Assembly: GCA_023410295.1 (NCBI GenBank)
Contig: JAEYPY010000034.1
Location: 1 to 16,063 of the forward strand
Direction of reading: 5' to 3'
DNA length: 16,063 bases
From: Pseudomonadota bacterium
GTDB lineage: Bacteria > Pseudomonadota > Alphaproteobacteria > Caulobacterales > Aquidulcibacteraceae
Part shown: piece after piece, positions 7,409 to 15,008 of the stretch
Layout of the letters: every line of letters begins with the position of its first letter
How positions within the stretch are numbered: the first letter of the stretch is position 1
The notes under the pieces: model-generated
What the model saw: the letters and a program-made list of their open reading frames with translations, nothing else
What the model was told of the DNA's origin: nothing
Databases searched by the model: none
Made by a program: the position numbers and the translations under genes

Positions 7409-8398
7409 TTAGAGCTTTACAGGCGCGTTGGTGCGGGCCGATTCCGCGCAAGCCTCAGCCCAGGCGAGCGCCTTCAGGCCATCAGCATAGCCGACGATAG
7501 GCTTGGCTCTGCCGACGATCACGTCGGCAAAGTGATCCATCTCGCGGGCGTAGGAGGCGGCATAGCGATTGAGAAAGTTGGGTCGGATCGGCGCGGCGCG
7601 CGCGCCGTCTTCGCCCCAAAGCTCGACCGTATCGAGCCGTTCGTTCCCGGTGAACGCCGCGCCTTTGGAGCCGTACGCTTCAACGCGCTGATCGTAGCCA
7701 TAGCCGCTGCGGCGGGTATTGGAGATGACGCAAAGCTTGTTCGACGCCGTGCGCAGGATGACTTTCGCGGTATCGACATCGCCCGCGGCGGCGATGGCCG
7801 GATCGACCAGGCATGAAGCCGTGGCGAAAATTTCGATGGGCGGCTCGCCGAGCAGGCCAGCGGCGAGATCGAGATCGTGGATGGTGAAGTCTTTGAAGAG
7901 CCCGCCGGAGCGGGGGATGAAGGCCGGCGGGGGCGGGGCCGGATCGTGATTGATCAGCGTCAGCGTCTCCAGCACGCCGATGGCGCCGGAATCGATCTTG
8001 GCCTTCAGCGCTTGCACGTGCGGATCAAAGCGCCGGTTGAACCCCAGCACAAACGGCGCGCCTTCGAACACCTTCGCCGCCGCGCGTGCTTTGGCGAGAT
8101 CAAGGTCGATCGGCTTTTCGCACAGCACGGCCTTGCCGGCCTCGATGGCCGCGAGGCTGTGCGCCAGGTGCATGTCGGTCGAGCTGGCGATGATGACCCC
8201 CTTGATGTCCGGATCAGCCAGTGCCGCCTCGATCGCGGAGACCGCAGCGCCCAGTTCGCCCGCCAGCGCCTCGGCGGCGGCGGAATTGGTCTCAACCACG
8301 TATTTGAGCCTGAGAGCCGGGTGGCGGGCGGCGTTGGGACCGTGGATCTGGCCCATGCGCCCGGCGCCGATCAGCGCCACATCGTATTTCTGAGACAT
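7409..8398 (-). CDS. iolG: Inositol 2-dehydrogenase (IolG family), promoter-proximal paralogue
   Basis: This 329 aa member of the same family is well over half identical to its downstream neighbour by eye. The start at 8398 places the Rossmann motif G-A-G-R-M-G-Q-I-H at residues 11-19, with a GAGGGCGC ribosome site. An ATG at 8491 would add 31 unrelated residues and run through the putative promoter. The catalytic set is present: Lys95 in E-K-P, Asp170 and His174 in K-D-F-T-I-H-D-L-D. It departs from the sister protein after that motif, with Ala180-Gly181 where the neighbour has Arg177-Trp178. This may reflect a different stereoisomer preference. It is the first gene of a two-gene minus-strand operon divergent from the RpiR regulator. 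Inositol dehydrogenase activity is likely; which isomer each copy handles cannot be decided from sequence. Confidence 0.87.
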   Translation of the reverse strand: MSQKYDVALIGAGRMGQIHGPNAARHPALRLKYVVETNSAAAEALAGELGAAVSAIEAALADPDIKGVIIASSTDMHLAHSLAAIEAGKAVLCEKPIDLDLAKARAAAKVFEGAPFVLGFNRRFDPHVQALKAKIDSGAIGVLETLTLINHDPAPPPPAFIPRSGGLFKDFTIHDLDLAAGLLGEPPIEIFATASCLVDPAIAAAGDVDTAKVILRTASNKLCVISNTRRSGYGYDQRVEAYGSKGAAFTGNERLDTVELWGEDGARAAPIRPNFLNRYAASYAREMDHFADVIVGRAKPIVGYADGLKALAWAEACAESARTNAPVKL

Positions 8399-8440
8399 GC
8401 GCCCTCGTGAGCCTGCAGAATGGCTGTTGCAGCTTCGTCG

Positions 8441-8470
8441 CTTATGGAACGAATTTTCTGAAACTGGCAA
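8441..8470 (-). promoter_or_regulatory. Putative promoter of the iolG operon
   Basis: On the minus strand TTGCCA (8470-8465, 5/6 to the -35 consensus) and CATAAG (8446-8441, 4/6 to the -10) are 18 bp apart, about 40 bp upstream of the iolG start at 8398. The operator-like inverted motif at 8446-8459 overlaps the spacer and the edge of the -10. Pattern match only. Confidence 0.4.
8446..8459. promoter_or_regulatory. Putative IolR-type operator in the iolG promoter
   Basis: GGAA-N6-TTCT, 7 of 8 to GGAA-N6-TTCC, inside the core promoter of the iolG operon in the divergent iolG/regulator region. It is embedded in ATGGAACGAA; the first nine of these bases recur in front of iolC at 9437-9445. Confidence 0.45.
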
Positions 8471-8490
8471 GCCCTGTTCCACTTCGTTCA

Positions 8491-8519
8491 TTGCGTTCCA
8501 ATCGCGGAAAAACTATTCT
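8491..8519 (+). promoter_or_regulatory. Putative promoter of the RpiR regulator gene
   Basis: TTGCGT (8491-8496) and TATTCT (8514-8519) are 17 bp apart, a weak but correctly spaced sigma70-like pair placed about 27 bp before the regulator's start codon. The -10 overlaps the operator-like site at 8506-8519, which would suit autorepression. Confidence 0.35.
8506..8519. promoter_or_regulatory. Putative IolR-type operator in front of the regulator gene
   Basis: GGAA-N6-TTCT, the same half-sites and spacing as the site at 8446-8459, 60 bp away. It overlaps the putative -10 of the regulator. Two further GTTCCA copies (8476-8481 and 8495-8500, minus-strand TGGAAC) lie between the two sites. Confidence 0.42.
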
Positions 8520-8545
8520 GCCGCCCCTGTTGCTCAGGAGCCTCG

Positions 8546-9421
8546 ATGTCCAGCGCTAATCGGCCGCCGCAGACCAGTGAAGAGCTGCGCGCGGCGATCC
8601 TCGACCGCTACGAGGGCTTGAGCAAACGACTCCAGCAGATCGCCCGCTACGTGCTCGATGAACCCAACGCCGTGGCGCTGGAAACGCTGGCCGTGATCGG
8701 CGAGCGCGCCGGCGTGCAGCCCTCGGCGATCGTGCGCTTCGCCAAGGCGGTCGGCTTTGAAAGCGCTAGCCAGATGCAGAAGGTCATTCGCGATGGCCTG
8801 ATCGCCGGCTCAACCGTGCTTGGCTACAGCGAACGCGTCCGCCAGTTCAGCGAACAGACGCGCGATGGCGGCCGGCCGGACGAAGTGCTCTCGGAATTCG
8901 TTGAGGGCAACGTCCTGGCGCTGAATAATCTGCGCGAAATGATCAGCGGGCGTGACCTCAGGAGAGCCGTCGAGCTGATCGTTGAAGCAGACACCGTTTA
9001 TGTCGTTGGCTTCCGCCGTTCGCTGCCAGTTTCATCCTATTTGGCCTACTCGCTACAGCAGCTGAACAAGCGCACGGTGTTCGTCGATGGCGTCGGCGGG
9101 CTGATGCGCCAGCAAATCCAGGCGATAGGCCCGGACGACCTTCTGATCGATGTGAGCTTTCACCCGTACGCCGAAGAGACAATTCAAGCGGTGCAGACGG
9201 CCATCACGCACGAAGCGAAGGTGCTCTCGATCTCCGATTCGCTCGTCAGCCCTACGGCCAAACCGGCGACGCTGGCGCTGCAGGTGCGCGAGGCGGAGAT
9301 CCGCAAGTTCCGTTCACTCGCCGCCACCATGTGCGTCGCCCAGGCCATCGTCATTTCCTACGCGTTCGAGGTCACCCAGCAGCAACCGCGGGCTAAGGCC
9401 AAGCGTCGGAAAGCTGTGTGA
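8546..9421 (+). CDS. iolR: RpiR-family transcriptional regulator, probable IolR repressor of inositol genes
   Basis: This 291 aa protein has the RpiR layout: an N-terminal helix-turn-helix domain (about 12-85, with A-L-E-T-L-A-V-I-G-E-R-A-G-V and S-A-I-V-R-F-A-K-A-V-G-F as the recognition region) and a C-terminal SIS sugar-phosphate-binding domain (about 130-270, with V-Y-V-V-G-F-R-R-S at 151-159). It ends in a basic tail (R-A-K-A-K-R-R-K). The ATG at 8546 has a CAGGAG ribosome site 5 bp upstream. It sits between the divergent iolG operon and the iolCDEB operon, as expected for a local regulator. In Sinorhizobium an RpiR-type IolR represses inositol genes and responds to a pathway intermediate. 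The phosphorylated product of IolC is an attractive ligand here, but that is inference. The gene name is by family and context. Confidence 0.85.
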   Translation: MSSANRPPQTSEELRAAILDRYEGLSKRLQQIARYVLDEPNAVALETLAVIGERAGVQPSAIVRFAKAVGFESASQMQKVIRDGLIAGSTVLGYSERVRQFSEQTRDGGRPDEVLSEFVEGNVLALNNLREMISGRDLRRAVELIVEADTVYVVGFRRSLPVSSYLAYSLQQLNKRTVFVDGVGGLMRQQIQAIGPDDLLIDVSFHPYAEETIQAVQTAITHEAKVLSISDSLVSPTAKPATLALQVREAEIRKFRSLAATMCVAQAIVISYAFEVTQQQPRAKAKRRKAV

Positions 9422-9429
9422 AACGAATG

Positions 9430-9458
9430 TTGCAGAATGGAACGAGCTGGAATATGTG
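9430..9458 (+). promoter_or_regulatory. Putative promoter of the iolCDEB operon
   Basis: TTGCAG (9430-9435) and TATGTG (9453-9458) with a 17 bp spacer lie in the 90 bp between the regulator stop and the iolC start. Matches are modest (about 3/6 each), so read-through from the regulator promoter is an alternative. No terminator hairpin is seen after the regulator gene. Confidence 0.3.
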
Positions 9459-9462
9459 TTAC
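9449..9462. promoter_or_regulatory. Putative IolR-type operator in front of iolC
   Basis: GGAA-N6-TTAC overlaps the putative -10 of iolC. It is the weakest of the four sites (6 of 8 to GGAA-N6-TTCC). An upstream GGAAC at 9439-9443 makes a direct repeat of GGAA at 10 bp, one helical turn. Confidence 0.3.
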
Positions 9463-9511
9463 ATGAACAGCCGCGCTGATGGTTTGCGTGGCGGCCGAGG
9501 CGCGAACTTTG

Positions 9512-11434
9512 ATGGCGCAGAGAGAGCGCACGCTTGATCTGATTACGATCGGAAGGTCCTCGATCGATCTCTACGGCCAACAGGTCGGCGGGCGGCTCGA
9601 AGATATGGGCGCGTTCGCAAAATATCTGGGCGGCAGCCCGACCAACACCGCGGTGGGGGCATCGCGGCTGGGGCTGAAAGCCGGGCTCATCACCCGCGTC
9701 GGCGCCGATCACATGGGCCGCTTCATCCGCGAAGAACTGGCGCGCGAAGGCGTCGATGTGCGCGGCGTCAGCAGCGATCCCGAACGGCTGACGGCTCTGG
9801 TGATCCTCGGCATCCGCGACCAAGAGACGTTTCCGCTGATCTTCTATCGCGAAAATTGCGCCGACATGGCGCTCGATCAAAGCGATATCGATCCCGAATA
9901 TATCAGCGCCGCAGCATGTGTGCTGCTGAGCGGCACTCATCTCTCGCGGCCCGGCGTATTCGCGGCGAGCTTGAAAGCGGCGGAGCTTGCGAAAGCGGCT
10001 GGCCGCAAAGTCGCGTTCGATGTCGACTATCGGCCCGTGCTGTGGGGTCTCGAAGCGCGTGATAGGGGCGAGAACCGCTTTGTCGCCAACGAGAAGGTGA
10101 CGGCGCAGCTACAGCAGGTCGTGGCGATGTGCGATCTCATCGTCGGGACGGAAGAAGAAATTCATATCCTCGGCGGCACGACCGACACGATCGGCGCGCT
10201 GCGCGCGATCCGTGAGAAAAGCAACGCGCTGATCGTCTGTAAACTTGGCGCGCAGGGCTGCGCGGCGTTTCCCGGCGATATCCCCGATAGCGTCGAGAAA
10301 GGCGTTTTCGCACCCGGTTTTCCGGTCGAGGTGTTCAACGTGCTCGGCGCTGGCGATGCGTTCATGGCGGGCTTTCTGCGCGGCTGGCTTAAAGGCGAGT
10401 CGATCGAACGCTGCGCGACGCTCGCCAATGCGTCAGGCGCGATCGTGGTCTCGCGTCATGGCTGCGCGCCGGCGATGCCCACCTGGGAAGAGATGGAGTA
10501 TTTCCTCGCCATGAAGCAGCGGCCGTTCCGGCTGCGCGAGGACGCCAAGCTCGAACACCTGCATTGGGCGACGACGCGGCACGGGCAGTACGACGAGCTC
10601 ACCGTGTTCGCCTGCGATCACCGCACGCAACTGGAAGATCTCGCGCGCGAAGCCAGCGCATCGGGAGAGCGCATCGGCGCATTCAAGACGCTGGCCCTGC
10701 AAGCGCTCGATCAAGTGGCCAAGCGCGACACGCGCTTCGGCATTTTGCTCGATGGCCGCCATGGCTCACGCGCGCTCGAAGCGGCGGCCGACATGCCGTA
10801 CTGGATCGGCCGGCCCATCGAGTTGCCGCAATCATGTCCGATCGAGTTCGATACCGCGCACGCCGATGTCGCGTCGGAACTTGCGACTTGGCCGCTCAAC
10901 CACGTCGTCAAATGCTTGATCCACTATCATCCGGACGATCCGGCCGATCTGCGTGAACGCCAGGAGCGCCAAGCGCTACGTCTCTTTGACGCCTGCCGCG
11001 CGACGCGGCATGAGCTGCTGATCGAGATCATCGCCTCCAAGAACGGCAAGGTCGATGCCAAGACGGTCGCGCGTACGATCCAGCGCTTCTACGACCTTGG
11101 CGTGAATCCCGATTGGTGGAAGCTCGAATGCGATGAGAATGCGGATAGTTGGAGCAATATCGAGCGTGCCGTCGCGAGCAATGACCCGCACTGCCGCGGC
11201 GTTCTGCTGCTCGGGCTGTCGGCGCCGAAAGACGAATTGATCCGCGGCTTCGGTAATGCGGCGCGGGCGGGCATCGTCAAAGGCTTTGCGGTTGGGCGCA
11301 CGATCTTCAATGAACCCGCGGCGCGCTGGTTCAAGGGCGAGATCGGCGATGAGGCGGCGATGACTGAGATGGCGTCGGCGCTGTTGGCGCTGGTCGACGC
11401 TTGGCGCGATGCGAAGAAGGCGTATGCGCGATGA
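9512..11434 (+). CDS. iolC: Bifunctional 5-dehydro-2-deoxygluconokinase / DUF2090 aldolase-like protein
   Basis: This 640 aa fusion covers two late steps of inositol catabolism. Residues about 6-330 are a PfkB-family sugar kinase: the N-terminal T-I-G-R-S-S-I-D-L-Y-G, the substrate-site G-G-S-P-T-N-T-A, and the PfkB signature G-A-G-D-A-F with catalytic Asp282. They should phosphorylate 5-dehydro-2-deoxy-D-gluconate. Residues about 335-640 are a DUF2090 domain: C-D-H-R at 368-371, D-G-R-H-G at 414-418 and K-C-L-I-H-Y-H at 467-473. In such fusions it is thought to be the aldolase (IolJ equivalent) releasing malonate semialdehyde and dihydroxyacetone phosphate. Lys467 is a candidate catalytic lysine (inference). 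The start at 9512 has GAGG 11 bp upstream; an ATG at 9479 in frame lacks a ribosome site but cannot be excluded. Its stop overlaps the iolD start (ATGA). Confidence 0.92.
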   Translation: MAQRERTLDLITIGRSSIDLYGQQVGGRLEDMGAFAKYLGGSPTNTAVGASRLGLKAGLITRVGADHMGRFIREELAREGVDVRGVSSDPERLTALVILGIRDQETFPLIFYRENCADMALDQSDIDPEYISAAACVLLSGTHLSRPGVFAASLKAAELAKAAGRKVAFDVDYRPVLWGLEARDRGENRFVANEKVTAQLQQVVAMCDLIVGTEEEIHILGGTTDTIGALRAIREKSNALIVCKLGAQGCAAFPGDIPDSVEKGVFAPGFPVEVFNVLGAGDAFMAGFLRGWLKGESIERCATLANASGAIVVSRHGCAPAMPTWEEMEYFLAMKQRPFRLREDAKLEHLHWATTRHGQYDELTVFACDHRTQLEDLAREASASGERIGAFKTLALQALDQVAKRDTRFGILLDGRHGSRALEAAADMPYWIGRPIELPQSCPIEFDTAHADVASELATWPLNHVVKCLIHYHPDDPADLRERQERQALRLFDACRATRHELLIEIIASKNGKVDAKTVARTIQRFYDLGVNPDWWKLECDENADSWSNIERAVASNDPHCRGVLLLGLSAPKDELIRGFGNAARAGIVKGFAVGRTIFNEPAARWFKGEIGDEAAMTEMASALLALVDAWRDAKKAYAR

Positions 11435-13281
11435 AGAGGCTTCGGCTGACGGCCGCACAAGCGGCGGTGCGCTATCTGGCGAACCAGTTTGTAGATTTGG
11501 ACGGCGCTGAGGTCCCGTATTTTGCAGGCGTGTGGGCGATCTTCGGCCACGGCAATGTCGCGGGGTTGGGCGAAGCGCTTTACGCCGCGCGCGAGACGCT
11601 GCCGACCTACCGCGCACATAATGAACAAGCGATGGCGCATGCGGCGATCGCCTACGCCAAGCAAATGCGCCGCCGCCGCGCGATGATCTGCACGACATCG
11701 ATCGGCCCCGGTGCGACTAACATGGTGACGGCCGCCGCGCTGGCGCATGTCAATCGACTACCCGTGCTGTTGATGCCTGGCGACGTGTACGCTTCACGCC
11801 GCCCCGATCCGGTGTTGCAGCAGATCGAAGATTTCGGCGACGCGACGGTTTCGGCGAATGACTGTTTCAAGCCGGTGTCGCGCTATTTCGATCGGATCGC
11901 GCGGCCCGAGCAGTTGCTCGATGCGCTACCGCGGGCGATGGCGATGTTCATGGATCCGGCCAATTGCGGTCCGGCGACTCTGGCGTTCTGTCAGGACGTG
12001 CAGGCCGAAGCGTTCGACTATCCGGTCTCGTTCTTTGAGCGGCGCGTATGGCGCACGCGTAAGCCGCCGCCGGAAGTGCGGGAGATCGAGACGTTGGCGG
12101 CGTTGCTCAAGAAGGCCAAGGCGCCGCTGATCATAGCGGGCGGCGGCGTGCTTTATTCAGGCGCCGAAGCGGCGCTGGCGCGCTTCGCGGAGCGTTCAGG
12201 CGTGCCGGTGTGCGAGACGCAAGGAGGCAAGGGTGCGTTGGCTTGGGATCATCGGAGCGCGCTCGGCTCTATTGGCGTGACCGGCTCAAGCGCGGCGAAT
12301 GAGGCCGCCGCGAAAGCTGATGTCGTCGTCGCGCTGGGCACGCGGCTGCAGGATTTCACCAGCGGTTCGCGCACGCTATTCGAGCGCGAAGGCTGTACGA
12401 TTGTGCAGGTGAACGTCGCAGCGCACGATGCGGTGAAACATGGCGCGGTCGGCGTCGTTGGCGATGTCGGCGCGGTGTTGGGGGCGCTTGAAGCGAAGCT
12501 CGGCGACTGGACGGCGCCGCCTAGCTGGACGGAAGCGTGCCGAAGCAGCGCACGCGCATGGCATAAGGCCGTCGATGTGGCGACCGCTGGGCCCAAAGGC
12601 CAAGCGCTGCCGAGCGATGCGCATGTGATCGGCGCGGTGCAGCGCGCGGCGGATGACAACGCGATCGTCGTCTGCGCCGCGGGCGGCTTGCCGGGCGAGC
12701 TGCACAAGCTGTGGCGCACCGCAAAGCCCGGCGGGTATCACCTCGAATACGGTTATTCGTGCATGGGCTACGAAATCGCCGGCGGCCTGGGCGTGAAGAT
12801 CGCCGAGCCCGAGCGCGATGTGTTCGTCATGGTCGGCGATGGTTCGTATCTGATGATGAATTCCGAGATCGCGACGTCGGTGATGCTCGGCAAGAAGCTC
12901 ACCATCGTCGTGCTCGACAATCGCGGCTTCGGTTGTATCAACCGACTGCAGCGTTCGACCGGGTCTGAGTCCTTCAACAACCTGCTCGCCGACGCCGAGC
13001 ACGCGATGCTGCCCGACATCGATTTCGCCGCACATGCCGCGAGCTTGGGCGCGCTGGCGGAGAAAGTAGATTCCGTGGCCGCGCTGGAAGAGGCGCTGAA
13101 GCGCGCGAAAGCGGCGGATCGCACCAGCGTCATCGTCATCGACACCGATCCGCTCGCGACCACAGAAGCCGGGGGCTGGTGGTGGGACGTCGCGGTGCCG
13201 GAAGTCTCTGATCGCGCCGCCGTTCGCGATGCGCGCAAGGCTTATGAAGACAAGACCAATCCGAAAGCGAGCAAGTCATGA
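11431..13281 (+). CDS. iolD: 3D-(3,5/4)-trihydroxycyclohexane-1,2-dione hydrolase
   Basis: This thiamine-diphosphate enzyme of 616 aa hydrolyses the cyclic diketone made by IolE to 5-deoxy-D-glucuronate. It has the three-domain layout of acetolactate-synthase-like proteins. The N-terminal domain has the cofactor-activating glutamate (Glu65 in H-N-E-Q-A-M-A-H). A central domain follows (about 200-340). The C-terminal domain has the ThDP/Mg motif G-D-G-S (469-472) ending in L-D-N-R-G-F-G (495-501). The start at 11431 overlaps the iolC stop and has GAAGAAGG upstream; a longer frame from 11401 would lie inside iolC and is rejected. The stop overlaps the iolE start by ATGA, implying translational coupling. 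Length is normal for IolD and no key residue appears missing. Confidence 0.95.
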   Translation: MKRLRLTAAQAAVRYLANQFVDLDGAEVPYFAGVWAIFGHGNVAGLGEALYAARETLPTYRAHNEQAMAHAAIAYAKQMRRRRAMICTTSIGPGATNMVTAAALAHVNRLPVLLMPGDVYASRRPDPVLQQIEDFGDATVSANDCFKPVSRYFDRIARPEQLLDALPRAMAMFMDPANCGPATLAFCQDVQAEAFDYPVSFFERRVWRTRKPPPEVREIETLAALLKKAKAPLIIAGGGVLYSGAEAALARFAERSGVPVCETQGGKGALAWDHRSALGSIGVTGSSAANEAAAKADVVVALGTRLQDFTSGSRTLFEREGCTIVQVNVAAHDAVKHGAVGVVGDVGAVLGALEAKLGDWTAPPSWTEACRSSARAWHKAVDVATAGPKGQALPSDAHVIGAVQRAADDNAIVVCAAGGLPGELHKLWRTAKPGGYHLEYGYSCMGYEIAGGLGVKIAEPERDVFVMVGDGSYLMMNSEIATSVMLGKKLTIVVLDNRGFGCINRLQRSTGSESFNNLLADAEHAMLPDIDFAAHAASLGALAEKVDSVAALEEALKRAKAADRTSVIVIDTDPLATTEAGGWWWDVAVPEVSDRAAVRDARKAYEDKTNPKASKS

Positions 13282-14168
13282 GCATCCGCTGGGGCGTCAG
13301 TCCCATCGCCTGGGCGAACGACGACATGCCCGAACTCGGCGGCGACACCCCCCTGGAGACAATTCTGGCGGAGATACGCGATGTCGGCTTCGAGGGCGTG
13401 GAGCTTGGCGGCAAATTTCCGCGCGAGCCCGCTGCGCTGAAGGCGGCGCTCGCGCCCTATGGCCTCGACTGTGTTGGCGGTTGGTACAGCGGCAATCTTC
13501 TGGTGCGCGAAGCGGCGGCGGAGATCGAAGCGCTCCAGGATCATTTGCAGCTGTTGAAGGCGATGGGTTCAACCGTGTTCGTCTTCGCCGAAACCAGCAA
13601 CGCCGTGCACGGTGATCGCAGTGTGCCGATGGAAGGAACGCCGCGGCTGAAGAGCAGTGAATGGGCCGAGTTCGGCGCCCGTATGAGCGATGTGGCTGAC
13701 TATATCGCCGGCGAGGGGCTGCGCTTTGCCTATCACCACCACCTCGGCACGGTCGTAGAGACGCAAGCCGACATGGATGCGTTCATCGCAGCAACATCAT
13801 CGAGCGTCGGCGTCACGCTCGACACCGGCCACGCCGCGCTCGGCGGCGTGAAAACGCTCAGCGTCATCGAGCAACATCCAGAGCGCATCGCCCACGTCCA
13901 CTGCAAAGATGTGCGCGGGCCCGTCCATGCCGAAGCGCGGCGCACGGGCAAGAGCTTTCTCGATGGCGTGCTCGCGGGCATGTTCACCGTGCCGGGCGAT
14001 GGCGGCATCGATTTTGGCGCTGTCATGAAAGCGTTGCGGGCGATCGATTATAGCGGCTGGATCATCATCGAAGCTGAGCAGGATCCGGCCAAAGCCAATC
14101 CTAAACAGTATGCCGAGCTTGGCTTATCGACCTTGAAACGCGAAGCTGCGGCGGCGGGGCTGATCTGA
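13278..14168 (+). CDS. iolE: Inosose dehydratase (2-keto-myo-inositol dehydratase)
   Basis: This 296 aa TIM-barrel protein of the xylose-isomerase-like superfamily dehydrates 2-keto-myo-inositol to the trihydroxycyclohexane dione used by IolD. The N-terminal W-G-V-S-P-I-A-W-A-N-D-D is characteristic of IolE. Candidate metal ligands on strand ends are Glu161, Asp182 and His185 (L-D-T-G-H), His208 (H-V-H-C-K-D-V-R) and Glu265 (I-I-E-A-E-Q-D). Length matches the family. Its ATG overlaps the iolD TGA, and iolB starts 12 bp after its stop. Confidence 0.95.
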   Translation: MSIRWGVSPIAWANDDMPELGGDTPLETILAEIRDVGFEGVELGGKFPREPAALKAALAPYGLDCVGGWYSGNLLVREAAAEIEALQDHLQLLKAMGSTVFVFAETSNAVHGDRSVPMEGTPRLKSSEWAEFGARMSDVADYIAGEGLRFAYHHHLGTVVETQADMDAFIAATSSSVGVTLDTGHAALGGVKTLSVIEQHPERIAHVHCKDVRGPVHAEARRTGKSFLDGVLAGMFTVPGDGGIDFGAVMKALRAIDYSGWIIIEAEQDPAKANPKQYAELGLSTLKREAAAAGLI

Positions 14169-14180
14169 TGGAGCGATCCC

Positions 14181-14987
14181 ATGCCTGATCTGCGCGTAAG
14201 GCCAAAATCGCGCGATGAGCGCGGCGCCGTGCTCGAAGTGACGCCGGAGAGTGCCGGCTGGACTTATGTCGGCTTCGAAGTGCTGACGCTGGAGCAGGGC
14301 GAAAGCACGAGCGGCGGCGAGCCGGGGCGCGAAGCCTGTATCGTCGTGCTGTCCGGGCGCTGCGATGTCGAGATCGGTGGGCGAACGTTTGAAAACATCG
14401 GTTCGCGCATGAGCGTGTTCGAGGACGAAGCGCCCGCGGCGGTCTATGCGCCCGCAGGCGCGCTTTACGCCATTACCGCGCGCACGAAACTCGAAGTGGC
14501 GATCGGCACGGCGCCCGGCGAAGGCCGCGGCGAGGCGCGCCTCATCCCGCCGAAGCGGATCTCGAAGGAGACGCGTGGCACGGGGACGAACACGCGCCAC
14601 GTGCGGAACATTCTGCCTGAAACTGAAGCAGCGGATAGCTTGCTGATCGCTGAAGTCATCACGCCGGGCGGGCACTGGTCTTCCTATCCGCCGCACAAGC
14701 ATGACCGCTTGGCGGAGCCGGAAGAGTCGGCGCTGGAGGAGGTGTACTATCATCGCCTAAACCCGGCGCAGGGCTTTGCCTTTCAGCGTGTCTACACTGA
14801 CGATCGCTCGCTCGATGAAACGGTGTGCGTGGAAGACGGCGATGTCGTGCTGGTCCCGCGTGGGTATCACCCGGTGGGCGCGCCGCACGGCTATGATCTC
14901 TACTACCTCAACGTCATGGCCGGACCGAAGCGGACCTGGATATTCAACAACGATCCGGCGCACGCCTGGATCGCCAAGAAGAAATAA
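14181..14987 (+). CDS. iolB: 5-deoxy-glucuronate isomerase
   Basis: This bicupin protein of 268 aa converts 5-deoxy-D-glucuronate to 5-dehydro-2-deoxy-D-gluconate, the substrate of the IolC kinase. The C-terminal cupin carries the signature G-G-H-W-S-S-Y-P-P-H-K-H-D at 163-175. Probable metal ligands are His172, His174, Glu187 and His230 (P-R-G-Y-H-P-V); the assignment is by analogy to KduI/IolB structures. The start at 14181 has GGAGCG upstream. An ATG at 14168 overlapping the iolE stop gives only a six-codon frame. It is the fourth gene of the operon, and the transporter follows after 21 bp. Confidence 0.94.
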   Translation: MPDLRVRPKSRDERGAVLEVTPESAGWTYVGFEVLTLEQGESTSGGEPGREACIVVLSGRCDVEIGGRTFENIGSRMSVFEDEAPAAVYAPAGALYAITARTKLEVAIGTAPGEGRGEARLIPPKRISKETRGTGTNTRHVRNILPETEAADSLLIAEVITPGGHWSSYPPHKHDRLAEPEESALEEVYYHRLNPAQGFAFQRVYTDDRSLDETVCVEDGDVVLVPRGYHPVGAPHGYDLYYLNVMAGPKRTWIFNNDPAHAWIAKKK

Positions 14988-15008
14988 CGACAAAGAGGGG
15001 GACGCGCA

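Noticed and set aside
6230..7816. A long plus-strand open frame (528 codons) opposite the two iolG genes.
   Set aside because: It is the shadow of two well-conserved dehydrogenases in GC-rich DNA. It overlaps the receptor end and a strong terminator, and its translation is Arg/Ala-rich with no family signature.
8399..8491. Upstream ATG at 8491 (minus strand) extending the first iolG by 31 residues.
   Set aside because: Extra residues do not resemble the family, and the frame would cover the divergent promoter; the 8398 start puts the Rossmann motif at its usual position.
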